DNA from: Microglena sp. YARC
Taxonomy: Eukaryota > Chlorophyta > Chlorophyceae > Chlamydomonadales > Chlamydomonadaceae
Length of the DNA stretch: 64,000 nucleotides
Reading direction: 5' to 3'
Assembly: GCA_022414725.1 (NCBI GenBank)
Contig: CM039466.1
Span: 38,201,281-38,265,280 of the forward strand
Under the pieces are notes generated by a model. The model did no database searches. It was not told the DNA's origin and saw only the letters and a list, made by a program, of their open reading frames with translations. Of the stretch, positions 14,350-25,071 are shown piece after piece. Position 1 is the stretch's first letter; every line of letters starts with the position of its first letter. A program made the position numbers and the translations under genes.

Positions 14350-15075
14350 CAGTAACACCCCCAATGCCCAAACCTAGACCCCGCCCCACGTGCCTATACC
14401 CTGGTTTGTGGGTAAACTGCCAGCTCGACAGAGCGAAAGCGCCAGTCAGCATGAAGGGCTGCTCAACGACGATTTCGCGCAACGAGGAACAATTCAATAA
14501 TACAGATCTGTCCATTTGCCAACCTAAGTCGAGCGGGACTGGATCTTGCTTCTCGACTATGATACTACCCTTCCTTGCTTTGGGCGAGCTTCTAGAACAA
14601 TCACCTGGGGGGGGCTTTGGGGCTGTAGACATAGTTCAAGCTTTGAAATATGCCGTGCGAGGGGAGGGAGCTCCCCCTTTTCGCGTAGCACGCAAGCAAG
14701 GAAGGGAGGCGTTAGCGTGCAGCTCGAAATCATTAATGCTGAAGCTCAGAAGATCTTCCTTGACTAAAAATAGGAAGGCGCAGCACCTGGCCCGTGTGTC
14801 AGTGGATGGTGGATGTATATTATGATCAGCGCTTCGCAACATTTTGCTTCGTGGATGATGGATGATGTAAATTATAACAGTCTCGCGAAATTTGTCTGAG
14901 TCCTTGAGTCTAGGCGAATTTTGACCAAGTCCCGGAGTGTCATTGGCTCGCTGCGCATGCGCATGCGCAGCCCTTCATGCTGACTGGCGCTTTCGCTCTG
15001 TCGAGCTGGCAATTCACCCACAGGCCGAGGTATAGGCACGTGTGTGCCTAGGTTTGGGCATTGGGGGTGTTACTG
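14350..15075. mobile_element. DNA transposon with long TIRs, TA flanks
   Basis: Inverted repeats of about 115 bp (14350-14463 and 14963-15075) start CAGTAACACCCCCAATGCC. They also share blocks such as CAGCTCGACAGAGCGAAAGC. TA dinucleotides flank both ends. CAGT termini with TA duplication fit Tc1/mariner. The symmetry extends two to three bases past the TA (CGGTA/TACCG), so the exact end is not certain. The interior of about 500 bp has no transposase. Confidence 0.75.
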
Positions 15076-15077
15076 TA

Positions 15078-15860
15078 CCGATCGCTGTCCTTCCTGCGGC
15101 GAGGATGCCAGCGCCAGATTCTCTGGATTCGCTGCTCTGCTGGCTCCGAGCTGCGAGCGCCAGCTTCATATGGTCAGCGTCACTCAGCCTACAGGCTGTA
15201 CAGACCTTCCTGCCGGACCCTTCCTGGCCGTTTCTTGACAGGAGCTACCCGGAGCTACCCCCCCCCCCCCCCCCCCCCCTTCTCAGGGGTGGCAGGGGCC
15301 ACGCGCTGCTAGCGAATCTGATTTGTCACGCTATGACGAGGCATTGAAGGGCCTGGCCTGGGGTAGTGTGATACCAGGTGCTGACTGTATAAAATCCTCT
15401 ATACTGAAGTCCAGGTACGGGTACGGAGCACAGAATACGGATATAAGTACAGCCGTACAGCCCGCAGCCCGTAGCCCGATGGACCAAATCGACGAGAAAC
15501 ATTAGTAATCAGGCGCGCGCGATAAATCGGGCTCACACACACCAACACTCCACACCAACACTAGCAACCAGTAATCATAGTAGATGACTGATGGCTATGG
15601 CTATAACTGGCAGATTAGCAGGCCCCCCCTGCAGATTAGGGTTTAGGGCCGAGCTCGTGATAGCCCGTCTACAAATTCAGCTGCAAGGATATGGTTTCAC
15701 GAATAGCAGCTTTCCGAAGCAGCTTAAGTCGAGGTCCCTAGTCGAGGTCTTCAATCCTCGTCCCCCGTGCCCCGTTCCCTGCTGCCAACATCTCTGCTGC
15801 CCGCCCTTCTAGAGAGCTACCCTCCCTGTGACTTAACGGCTCCGCTCATCGTGCATCATC
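15078..15860. other. Upstream region of the metalloprotease gene
   Basis: Contains a C-run at about 15260-15279 and CA-rich sequence near 15532-15562. No promoter element can be named with confidence. Confidence 0.4.
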
Positions 15861-18800
15861 ATGATGGCGGTCCTCAGCTTACTCCTGTGCACCATGCTTG
15901 TGGCAGTCTCCCACGCTGAGCCCGATCTCGGCAATGATCTGCCCGACAGAATCCCTGGTCCAGGTAGGTCCACTAAGTCCGAAAGGTAAAACCTTTCAGT
16001 CTCACCCCGCCCCGGGCCTCGCCCACACCTCCTCCCCTGTGGCTTATTATTGTTGGCCTTTTCGCCGGTCCCAACCCGGATTCGTCAGCCGCTAGCAACC
16101 CGTCAGCCTTAAGCCACGCCGCTCGGCGTTTGTGTATCGTTTCATTTTACTTCCCTCCCTTCTTCCAGAGTCGGGGGCGCTTCTGGAGAGGATAACCAAT
16201 TATTGGTATCACGATTCTTAGATAGAGTAGCTGTCATCTACTAAAAACACACTTCCGTCTTGGCCTGCTTGCTAGGTAGCTCAACGTGCCATGTCCTCAG
16301 CCCTTTGGCAGCGCCCCCTCTTCCGGGGAGCGATAGCCCCCAAATTCTCCCCGTCTCCCGTTGCTGGGCGCTCGGTCGGACGTCGCTCGCCCCCCCGTTC
16401 TATCCTATCAACTTAGGCCCGTCTGATATTTTTCTCGTCCCGATTATTCGCGCGCCCTTCCCATGCCAACCAACAAGCTATCGAATCCATATTCGCACTC
16501 AATCTAGTTGACTTGCTCACCGCAAAATGTTAAGACCTTGAAGTCGGTCCCCTTCTTGTCGTCCCTCAATCAGTCTCTCACCCTTTTAAACAGTCCCCCC
16601 CCCACCACCACCACCACCACCACCACACCACACACACACCTCCCCCTCCCCCTCCCCCCTCCCCCTCCCCCTCCCCCTCCCCCCCCCTCCCCCTCCCCCT
16701 CCCCCTCGCTTCCCACAGCCATTGCAGGAGTCCTGGGATCCAACGGCATGGATGTTATTGCCAGATCGTATGGCATGACCGCGGCTAATCTACATGCCAT
16801 TATTAACCAGGACAAAGATGACATCTGGCTTACCAAGGAAGGCAAGCTTGCATATTCTTGCACAGGCCTGCATGATCATGACCATTTAAACCACCGCCAC
16901 CTGAGGGAGGTAAAGAGCAGTGACCGTCTCTCATCAACCGCTAAAAGACAGTTAACCTTCCAGCCAGCGACTGACACAGCTGACGCCTTTCGGCTGCACT
17001 CAAAACCGACCGCATCCTTGGTGAGTAGGTATGGTAGTGGCTACCATACCAGGGTAATTCAAAGCGCGCGCTTTTGTCCTCCTCTGTGCTCTAAGCGCAG
17101 TTTTTTGCAACTCCCTGTGGGCGCAGCAAGCATTTTTTGCGCTTTTTGCACTACATAGCGCAGTTTTTTTGTTTTCAAGTTCGCTCAAGCGCTGGCCAAT
17201 TTGGTGATTTGAAGTACCCTGTACCATACCATTATTGTCCTCCATTCATGTTGTGCTCAGAGGATTGTTGACAGACCCACCCATCCCATTATAATCCCTC
17301 CCACCCTGCAACAGCAAGAGCTTTATTTTTCTTAGAGGATGTTAGAAGAGCCCACCTACCCCGCCCATATGTTCCCTCCCAACCTCTCACTGATATCGCA
17401 TCCAACCTGAGTGCAAGATGAGTCTTGTTTGGCTCAGAGGATGTAAGAAGGACCCACCTACCCCACCCATATGTTCCCTCCCAACCTCTCACTTATATCG
17501 CACCTACCCTACCTGCAACAAGATCCTTGTTTTGCTTAGAGAATGTTCGAAAAAACCACCTCCTCTGCCTGCGTGTTACCACTAACCTCCTCACTGACCT
17601 CACACCATGCGACATGATTCATTCTTATTGTGCCCAAAGGATGGTTGATAGACCCACTTACCCGCCCACCTACCCTGTTAATAATGTCTGTGTAATCCCA
17701 AGTGCACCAACTCATGTCTCCCTGTATCTCTCCCTCGCTGCTATTTTGGGGGGCCCTTGTCACCCTTTTATTTGGCTTGCAAGGGTGCATTATGGGCAAA
17801 TGTGCAGAGACTGCTTTTTTCACCGATCTCTCACACCGTGCATAATATGTATGTAGAATTAGGGACATATCATATGATTTTGACCAAAGGTGAGTATGAT
17901 ATCATACAAGTTGCATCATATGATATTGTATATAAATGGTAACTTTAGCCAAGTCAGACTGCCGGCACCATTGCACATGAAATCATTCTCTATGTACGTA
18001 TTCCCTATGTATGTAATGTAATGTATAATGGATCATATATTCCCAAGTGCACCAACTCTAGCCTCCCTGTGTCTCACCCTGACTCCCAGTGCAACCAACT
18101 ATTGCCTCCCTGACTCCCAGTGCAACCAACTATTGCCTCCCTGACTCCCAGTGCAACCAACTACTGACTCCCTGACTCCCGCTCTCCCAGGTTGTATATT
18201 TGGACTTCCATGGGGGGCTTGCAGAAAAGGGATATTTGGTTGAAGAACCCACCGTCATCTCTGGTTATGACATTGACGGTGACTCAGGCTCCTTCAGCAC
18301 GGAGGAGTTGCAAAACATAATTGACATCTGGTCAATGGTGTCTGACCACTTTGCTCCTTGGGAAATGGACATCACCACCGAGGTGGGTGTATATCCCTCA
18401 TCGCTACACTCTTCTTAACTGATATTCCTAACTACCGGTACTCCTAACACTTTGCAATGAGTCACTGCCAATGCTTCTCTCATGTCCTGCTTGTAATCGA
18501 CCAAGCAACCTTTCCCATGGGCCAGATGGCATAGATACCCTTGTTAATTTGGGGGGGCAGGTTGGATAGATACCCTTGCTAATTTCGGGGGCCAGGTGGC
18601 ATATATGATATATACACTTGCTAATTTGGGGGGCTTGGTGGCATATCTACCCTTGCTAATTTGGGGGGCCAGGTGGCATAGCTACCCTTGCTAATTTGAG
18701 GGGTCTTATGCGCCCTTTTGGGGGGGCTGAAAGGATTCATTCTGGGTCCAGTTGGTGCTGTCGAGACAAGTTTACCCCCAAAATTAGCAGTGCTCTTGCA

Positions 18801-20164
18801 ATTATTATTTCAGGAGTATGGCTGGTGGTAGGCATGGTCTACACCAGGGTACTACTAAGTGCGCGGTGCCGCGCGGCCTTTTTGAGCCCCCTGTTTGCGC
18901 AGTTTTTCAACCCCCTGTGGGCGCAGCGCGTAGTTTTTGCGCTTTTTTCACTAAAAAAGCTGACCAATTTGACGATTGTGCGCTTTAAGAGCTGACCAAT
19001 TTGGCAAGAAGTAGTACCCTGGTCTACACCTCAGTACCGGTGTAATTGGCTTGCACTGTTTGGAAGGTGATTGATTTGAGTGCAGTTCATCTGACCACAC
19101 CCACACCGTGTCCATTCTTCCCCTCGCAGGATCCTGGCCTTGAGGCGATTACGCGTTCAAGCACCGATGATAAAAACTACGGCCAGCGTGTCGTCTTTGG
19201 AGTTGACCCTGCGTGTAATATTACTTGTCCGGTTCCAACAAGGTCCGGCGTGGGCGAAGTTGGCTCCTTTGGGTCCTTGCTAGACACTCCTATCTACATG
19301 TTTATGAACAAGGGTGATCGTCGTGACGTTGCTAATTATGCATCTCATGAGCTTGGCCATTCCTTAGGCCTATTTCATCATGGAAATTCTTCTTATGAAT
19401 GGTTTCTAGGTCATGGTGAAGGCTATAATAGCTGGGCGCCCATCATGGGTGGAGGATTTTCGTATGTAAAGCAGTGATCTAAGGGAGAATACAATGATGC
19501 CAACCGAAAGGACCAGGATGATACAGCCATTATCTCATCTCACCTACCCTTTCGCCTGAGTGACCATGGATCAGACACTGACTCAGCTACACTCCTCACT
19601 TCTGATGTGGAATGTGGAAGTGTAGTTGTTTCGCCACAAGGTATTATCTCAACTCCCGGGCAATCGGACTACTTCAGGATTGATCACGCTGGTGGCACTA
19701 TTGTTGCTTTTGCGGGAGGAAGTTATACAAGTGCTTATGGAGATAACGAGTTTACCTTGCCCGTTTTGAACTGCCAGATCCAGTTGCGGGATGTTGATGG
19801 CAATGTCCTCGACAGTGCACCTGTGCAGAGTCCTCTTGAAGGTTCTCTTCTTGCACGCAAAAACTATCCTGCGGGCACCTACTACATGACAGTCACGGGC
19901 GTGGGCTTTGGAGATGGCTTTGACACTGGATACACCAACTACGGCAGCTTGGGGCAGTACTGGTTGGATGTCAGATTTACAAAATCAGACCTTTTCTCCC
20001 TCACCATGAGAATCACATCCCAAGCAGGGCGCACTGACATCAATGCAAGCTTGGTAAATGCTTCGTATGCTGTTATCAGGAGCGAAGCAGTGCGTACTGC
20101 CCCCATTAATACATACTCGGACCCTATGTACGTGTACCCTTCGTCGGGCCCTACTAATAACCAG
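15861..20164 (+). CDS. Secreted zinc metalloprotease (metzincin-type), exons 1-4
   Basis: Predicted secreted peptidase. Exons are 15861-15963, 16719-17020, 18191-18382 and 19130-20164. All introns are GT-AG and the phases join exactly. Exon 1 encodes a signal peptide (MMAVLSLLLCTMLVAVSHA). Residues about 36-75 resemble the activation propeptide of bacterial secreted proteases (MDVIARSYGMTAANLHAII). Exon 3 opens VVYLDFHGG and ends FAPWEMDITTE. Exon 4 continues DPGLEAI and carries the zinc site HELGHSLGLFH (HExxHxxGxxH, residues about 272-282) and a Met-turn PIMG near 305. It then carries a beta-sandwich like the bacterial pre-peptidase C-terminal domain (GQSDYFRI, AGTYYMTVTGVG, NYGSLGQYWLDV). 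Substrate unknown. An in-frame TGA at 19475 interrupts exon 4 between catalytic and C-terminal domains. Family assignment is strong for the catalytic fold, weaker for the exact peptidase family. Confidence 0.85.
16570..16718 (+). repeat. CCA/CCCCCT low-complexity tract in intron 1
   Basis: CCA and CCCCCT repeats fill the 3' end of intron 1. They run straight into the acceptor TTCCCACAG and serve as a very long polypyrimidine tract. Confidence 0.8.
17050..17221. mobile_element. hAT-type MITE in intron 2
   Basis: 172 bp, with ends CAGGGTAATTCAAA and TTTGAAGTACCCTG. An exact 8-bp duplication TACCATAC flanks it at 17042-17049 and 17222-17229. The interior is rich in GCGC and homopolymer T. It belongs to the same family as 8290-9986. 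Confidence 0.92.
17228..17660 (+). repeat. Tandem repeat, about 100-bp period, in intron 2
   Basis: Four to five diverged units, each with a GAGGATGTTAGAAGA-type block, ACCCACC and CCCTCCCAACCTC. The central spacing is 102 bp. Confidence 0.8.
18052..18190 (+). repeat. Tandem acceptor-like repeat before exon 3
   Basis: Units of about 30 bp reading CTGACTCCCAGTGCAACCAA. Each ends in an AG like a splice acceptor. The array runs into the real acceptor CTCTCCCAG at 18190. Confidence 0.75.
18530..18705 (+). repeat. Tandem repeat in intron 3
   Basis: Four units of about 40-60 bp built on CCTTGCTAATTTGGGGGG and a GGTGGCATA block. Confidence 0.75.
18845..19021. mobile_element. hAT-type MITE in intron 3
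   Basis: 177 bp, ends CAGGGTACTACT and AGTAGTACCCTG. An exact 8-bp duplication GTCTACAC lies at 18837-18844 and 19022-19029. The interior is GCGC-rich and shares blocks such as CCCCCTGTGGGCGCAG with the intron 2 MITE. Confidence 0.93.
19475..19477 (+). other. In-frame TGA inside exon 4 of the metalloprotease
   Basis: The frame reads YVKQ, then TGA, then SKGEYNDANRKDQDD. It stays open in the same frame for 229 more codons to the exon end at 20164. Tryptophan (TGG) is the residue I would expect here from related bacterial proteases. The PP2C gene in this window uses TGA as its real stop, so general reassignment is unlikely. A nonsense mutation or a base error are the simplest readings. Confidence 0.8.
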
Positions 20165-21089
20165 GTAGGCCACTGACCCATTTTATGTTAGGGGCATCCT
20201 TTACTGGGTCAGGTGTAGTACCCTGTTGAACCACCTGGATAGGAAAAGGGTGCAGGAGATGGGTGGTAGTCGTGGTGATGGTGGTGGGAACACGAAGTCA
20301 AAGCTGGCCTCATAGGTGATACAACTAACCCTTCATCAGGCCCTTTAAACCTGGTGGGCCACTAAGGACGTACGTAAGAACTGAGAACTGGACTTGTACA
20401 CTAACACTAATCCTGGACTTGTACACTAACACTAATCCTGGACTTGTATATACCCACCACCACTTATCCTTCATCGGGACCGCTTTCCATTGGCCCAAGA
20501 AGGCGGTAGTCCCCCTAGAACCTTTTAGGGTCCCGGAGCTGAAGCGTACTCCCATGTCTCTCCGAGTCTCTGTCTATCTGTCTGCTACTCAGCCTGCATT
20601 TATGTCACTGTTTGACCAATTCAGGCCACCTCTGCACCAAAACATTTGGTTTATAGCTGACATGCTGGTCTAGATTTATTAGCATCAGAGCAGCCAAGAT
20701 CTCTCCCTAATAGTGTTCAATGCTTTGAAGCTATTCTGCTACAGAATTCTCCAGTGGTAGCTTTTAGCTACCTTGCCCTTCTTTGAAGCTCCCAGCCCTC
20801 CTTGCCCATTGGCACCCTAATCTACACGTGACTATTCCATGTAGCTTGCAACACGAGCGAAAGACTTTACCAAAGAAGGCCGTAGCTACCTCTTCCAATA
20901 CTCCACCAACACTTATGCACCACCTAAAGTACCATACACCATTTAAAAAACACCACCCACGATACACCATCCATGTACACCAACCTGAAATGCCCCCCCA
21001 CCCCCACCCCCACCCCCACCCCCCCCACACACACACCCACACACACTAACCTGAAACGTTTCCCTCCCCCCCATACACACACACCCAAG

Positions 21090-21275
21090 ACGACTATTTG
21101 GGAGGATTCATGCGATCAGGACTACATCAACAGCTATGGAGTCGTGTTCACAAACATGATCGACACCTTCATCCAATCTGCTGGAATTCCTTGTGGCTCA
21201 AGCATCAACGTTAGCGGCCAAGACAGCGGGAGCATTGTCTATCAGTGCAGCACTAGTTCCATGTCTGACTACAAT
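21090..21275 (+). CDS. Candidate exon 5 of the metalloprotease gene
   Basis: An open stretch of 62 codons follows CCAAG and precedes a possible donor AAT|GTTACT. It starts in phase 0, as exon 4 requires. It encodes a cysteine-containing domain (IWEDSCDQDYINSYG, then FIQSAGIPCGSSINVSG, then IVYQCS). The sequence on both sides is low-complexity C-rich DNA, as in other introns here. The donor is weak. The function of this domain is unknown to me. Confidence 0.45.
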
Positions 21276-22294
21276 GTTACTTCAAACCCCCTCCTCTGCT
21301 GCTCCCCCTCCCCACCCTACCCCCAGCCTACCCCCCAACATATCCCCCACCCTACCCCCCTACCCTACCCCCCTATCCCCCCCAACGTACCCCCCTATCC
21401 CCCCCAACCTACCCTATCTAATAAATGCAGTCTAGAACGATCATATTTAAACTCAAACGACTTCCAAGCGAGTGTATTACTGTATAAGTAGTCATCTGCG
21501 TAGGTCGGTTTAAGGCAAACAATCGTGTATAGTTTGTTTATGTAATGTCGTTCATGGACAAACTAGTAGCTTAAACTTGCTAAAGGTTGAACCATCTAAA
21601 CACGATAAACGGACTCGCCTTGGATGGCTCCTAATTGTGTAAATGCATGTGATCATTTTAAATCATTTGAAGTGTTACAAGAAGCAGGTAGTTATGTAAC
21701 CAACATCGTGGGCCGAGTTACTAGTTCGAAATTTCCGTTCCACATCCCTTGTGATTTACCTAGCATGGTTATTTAGGCTGGGTCAGTTGAGTCACGCAGG
21801 CTGCCATCATCGGTTGAGTCTTGCGAAGGAAGAGTTCCTGGCCTATCTCGGCACTGTTGAATGAAACGAGATTGACATATATGGAAACTCATTGTGTTTC
21901 AGGACACCTTAGTGATAGCAGTCGCGTATATCTGGTGTCATTGGGATTGCCTTCGACAAACTTGGTAGACAATAAAGTACTTACTTGAGTTTGCAACACA
22001 ATCGCCATTTATATTTGGTAACTAGTGACTTGAACTTGGTTACAAAGCTTCAGCCAGCAATTTAGCTGCTCCCCGTCTTCGGCAGTAAAAACAGTATAAC
22101 CAGGAAAATGCATACTCGAACAAATCACTTTTTGGTTACTAGTAAAGCAGTGGTGCTACTGTAATTCGAGGAATACTTGACCAGACCTTACATAGTAATA
22201 GGAGGGAGTCTTGAATGTACCCGAATGAAAAAATATCAGATTTTTGAAAGAGGGATTCTGCTAGAACAAATGTCCGTCGGTCCGTTAGTTAGTC
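21276..22294. other. Downstream or intergenic sequence, no gene recognised
   Basis: CCCCTACC-type low complexity to about 21420, then unique AT-balanced sequence. AATAAA occurs at about 21971, but no transcript end can be assigned. Confidence 0.4.
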
Positions 22295-22690
22295 GGCTGA
22301 TATATATTAGTAGGGTATGGAGATCTTCGATTTCTCGAATCCTCGAATCCAACGTTTTCTAAATTTCTATTTTTCTACTATTTTCTAAGTCTTAATTAGT
22401 TTTACAGTTAGTTGCTTTTAAAAGTTGAAAACTTATTTGAATATCAATGACTTATCAAACCCGTTATATATTAGTAGGATGCTCTCTTCCTCGAATCCTC
22501 GCATTCCGCTTTTTCTAATTTTCGTTTTTCGTTTTTGACTGTTTTTGAATGTTTCTTAGTTTTTATTAATTCTTACATCTTGTCAGGATCTTGTTATTAA
22601 TTTATGTTTTGATGACATAAGCTAAATCGAAACCTGTAGCTGTTAATCTAAAACTTATAAAACCCGATATATATTAGTAGGATATCGGCC
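22295..22690 (+). repeat. Tandem repeat, about 190-bp period
   Basis: Two units and the start of a third, each opening with ATATATATTAGTAGG. The two complete units also share TCGAATCCTCG and a T-rich TTTTTCT block. Confidence 0.75.
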
Positions 22691-23001
22691 ACAAAGTACT
22701 TTTCCAGGTTTCATGGGAAAAACTGTATGTATGTTCTAACAATGTTGATACTTTTTATCCACGTAGCCACGTAATCTCCCTCTATTACGCCATTCCGTGT
22801 AGTCTAGCGGGTTTACCACCTATTGCCACATTACCCTAGCTAGACAATAAGCGATAAGTGCATAGCGTGTTTTTTTTAGTGCAACTTTTTTTTAAGTTGT
22901 GAAAGGACTTTCATCCCAGGAGGTGGGTCTCCCGACACAAACCAGCGACCCCGAGCATTCAGTTCGGATGGCGTTGCCACTCCTACACAAGAGTAGGAGC
23001 A

Positions 23002-23217
23002 CTAACTATTTAGCAGTTTCTCGACAGTTACTTTCGAGGCGTGAAAGGAATCCCCGGGTAGAGGAATGTAGTTTAACGTTACACATGTGGCGGTTTTAAT
23101 TTTAATGACGAGTGGATATTGGTACCAATCAATGAATTCTTGGGGAATATTGAGGTCGTCAAGACCCATGGCCTTGCCATTGAGAACATTCGAGGAATAC
23201 AAAGGTCCGCATTTCAA
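23002..23217 (-). pseudogene. Possible reverse-transcriptase fragment (LINE-like)
   Basis: A 71-residue minus-strand frame contains LNGKAMGLDDLNIPQEFIDW. This resembles the N-terminal RT motif of non-LTR retrotransposons (GKxxGxDxxxxE). No catalytic block follows. The match is short and could be chance. Confidence 0.25.
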
Positions 23218-23404
23218 ATACCGTAGAAGCAGCAGGAACGAAGTTGAGCGAGGTGGACTGCAGCGGTATATCGGAAAGTGCCATTCTCTAGCCTATCGAT
23301 ACCGGGAATTGTCGCAAAAACAATACCCCTGGCAAACATGCTCACCTACATTGCTGCAATTTGCGGCCATCGCGTTCGCATAGCTCTAAGGGGTAGGTCA
23401 CACT

Positions 23405-23575
23405 GCTTTTGGTTTTGGTCGATTTAGCTTTTGCTTTTCGTCCGCTTTTGGTCGATTTTTGTGGGAACCAAAAGCGGAACAAAAGCGGACCAAAAGCTGA
23501 ATCGAAAGCAAAATCTGGTCAATGAGACAATTTTGATCCGATTTAGCTTTTGATTTTGCTTTTGATCACCTTCTT
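23405..23575. repeat. AAAAGC/GCTTTT inverted-repeat cluster
   Basis: GCTTTTGGT motifs on one side and ACCAAAAGC motifs on the other form a strong foldback around 23460. A third copy of the GATTTAGCTTTTG block lies at about 23540. Confidence 0.7.
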
Positions 23576-23760
23576 AGATACAGGAGTATAACTGTTTGTT
23601 TTCAAGTCTAAAAGCTGTAATGTTTTTGAACTGAAGACAATTATTTTACAGCCCCCAAAGCGCCGATGCCTTAAAAAACTGCGCGCTGTCAGAAAAGCGC
23701 ACTTGCCTTTGAAAAAATGCGCACGCACCAGTTTTATAATTGGTGCGTTTTCTTTTGCAG

Positions 23761-24411
23761 GACCTGCAGGACCTGCAGGGTGCTGGGATCTGGAGGACCT
23801 GCAGGGAGCTGGGAGCTGGGAGCATGTAGCATGGAGCATGTAGCATGGAGCATGGAGCATGGAGCATGGAGCATGGAGCATGGAGCATGGAGCATGGAGC
23901 ATGGAGCATGGAGCATGGAGCATGGAGCATGGAGCATGGAGCATGGAGCATGGAGCATGGAGCATGGAGCATGGAGCATGGAGCATGGAGCATGGAGCAG
24001 GGGGCATGGAGCAGGGAGCAGGGATGGAGCAGGGAGCAGCAGGGAGCAGGGGGCATGGAGCAGGGAGCAGGGAGCAGGGAGCAGGGAGCAGGGAGCAGGT
24101 AGCAGGGAGCAGGGAGCAGGAGCAGCAGGGAGCAGGGAGCAGGTAGCAGGTAGCAGAGAGCAGGAGCAGGGAGCAGGGAGCAGGGAGCAGGGAGCAGGGA
24201 GCAGGGAGCAGGGAGCAGGGAGCAGGGAGCAGGGAGCAGGGAGCAGGGGCAGGGAGCAGGGAGCAGGGAGCAGGGAGCAGGGAGCAGGGAGCAGGGAGCA
24301 GGAGCAGGGAGCAGGGAGCAGGGAGCAGGGAGCAGGGAGCAGGGAGCAGGGAGCAGGGAGCAGGGAGCAGGGAGCAGGGAGCAGGGAGCAGGGAGCAGGG
24401 AGCAGGGAGCT
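23761..24411 (+). repeat. 7-bp satellite (AGCATGG then AGCAGGG)
   Basis: About 90 heptamer copies. The left part (to about 24000) is AGCATGG, the right part mainly AGCAGGG, with mixed units at the switch. Seven is not a multiple of three, so all frames stay open and give long spurious proteins. Confidence 0.97.
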
Positions 24412-25071
24412 GCCCGCAGCAGGGACAGAGAGAGAGGAGATTGTTACATACTCAGGCACTCAGCAAAAATCAAAAGGCAGGGACAAGAGAGAGGAAATAG
24501 TTACATACTCAGCAAAAATCAATGCCGAGACTGAACAGCGCCGAGGCAGCTGGACAGTTTTATAACAGTGAGGGTTTAGGCAACATACCCCTCATCAGAA
24601 CCTGGTCCAGGAGGTGACCCAGAAGGGACGGAGCTACAGGGAGCTGCAAGTAGGGAGACTTGTTATTGGCGGCAATGTACCAGACCGACGTCTGAATCAG
24701 ATGTGCAGTTCGATGCCCGTGGGGGCATACACGAACAGCGGCAGTTAGTCCATTGGAGTCTTGATTCAGTATAAAGTTGAACCCAAACCCTACGAACTAG
24801 CCTAGAAAACTACAACCCTAAACCCTGCCGCCAACAACAAGACTGGATACTGGAAACAATAAAGATTTGGGAACCTCTGTTATGAAGGGCGCCTTGAACC
24901 CCGCGCCTCTTTCTTTTTGCCTGTCTCCTAGCCCTTTCCCCCTCCGAAAGCTCGCAACTTGCTTGCCTGGCCATATTTGCTCCTTCTCTTAGACCCGTCC
25001 CGCTACTGCCAGTGGTTTCCCCTCAGCCTATGCCCCAACGCCAACTATCATTATCTGTCCTGGACTACTAG
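24412..25071. other. Region upstream of the first recognised PP2C exon
   Basis: Short direct repeats (GTTACATACTCAG, AGCAAAAATCAA) at 24440-24525. The start codon and N-terminal exon of the PP2C gene should lie here or further upstream but could not be placed. Confidence 0.4.

Noticed and set aside
19475..19477. Selenocysteine or TGA-as-tryptophan recoding
   Set aside because: The PP2C gene ends in TGA, and the expected residue here is Trp rather than Cys. There is no basis for recoding over a mutation or error.
20215..20225. hAT MITE right end GTAGTACCCTG
   Set aside because: No matching left end or target duplication lies nearby. It may be chance or a solitary remnant.
23646..23760. Another member of the GCGC-rich MITE family
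   Set aside because: It has similar AGCGC and TGCGC content, but neither CAGGGTA ends nor a duplication could be found.
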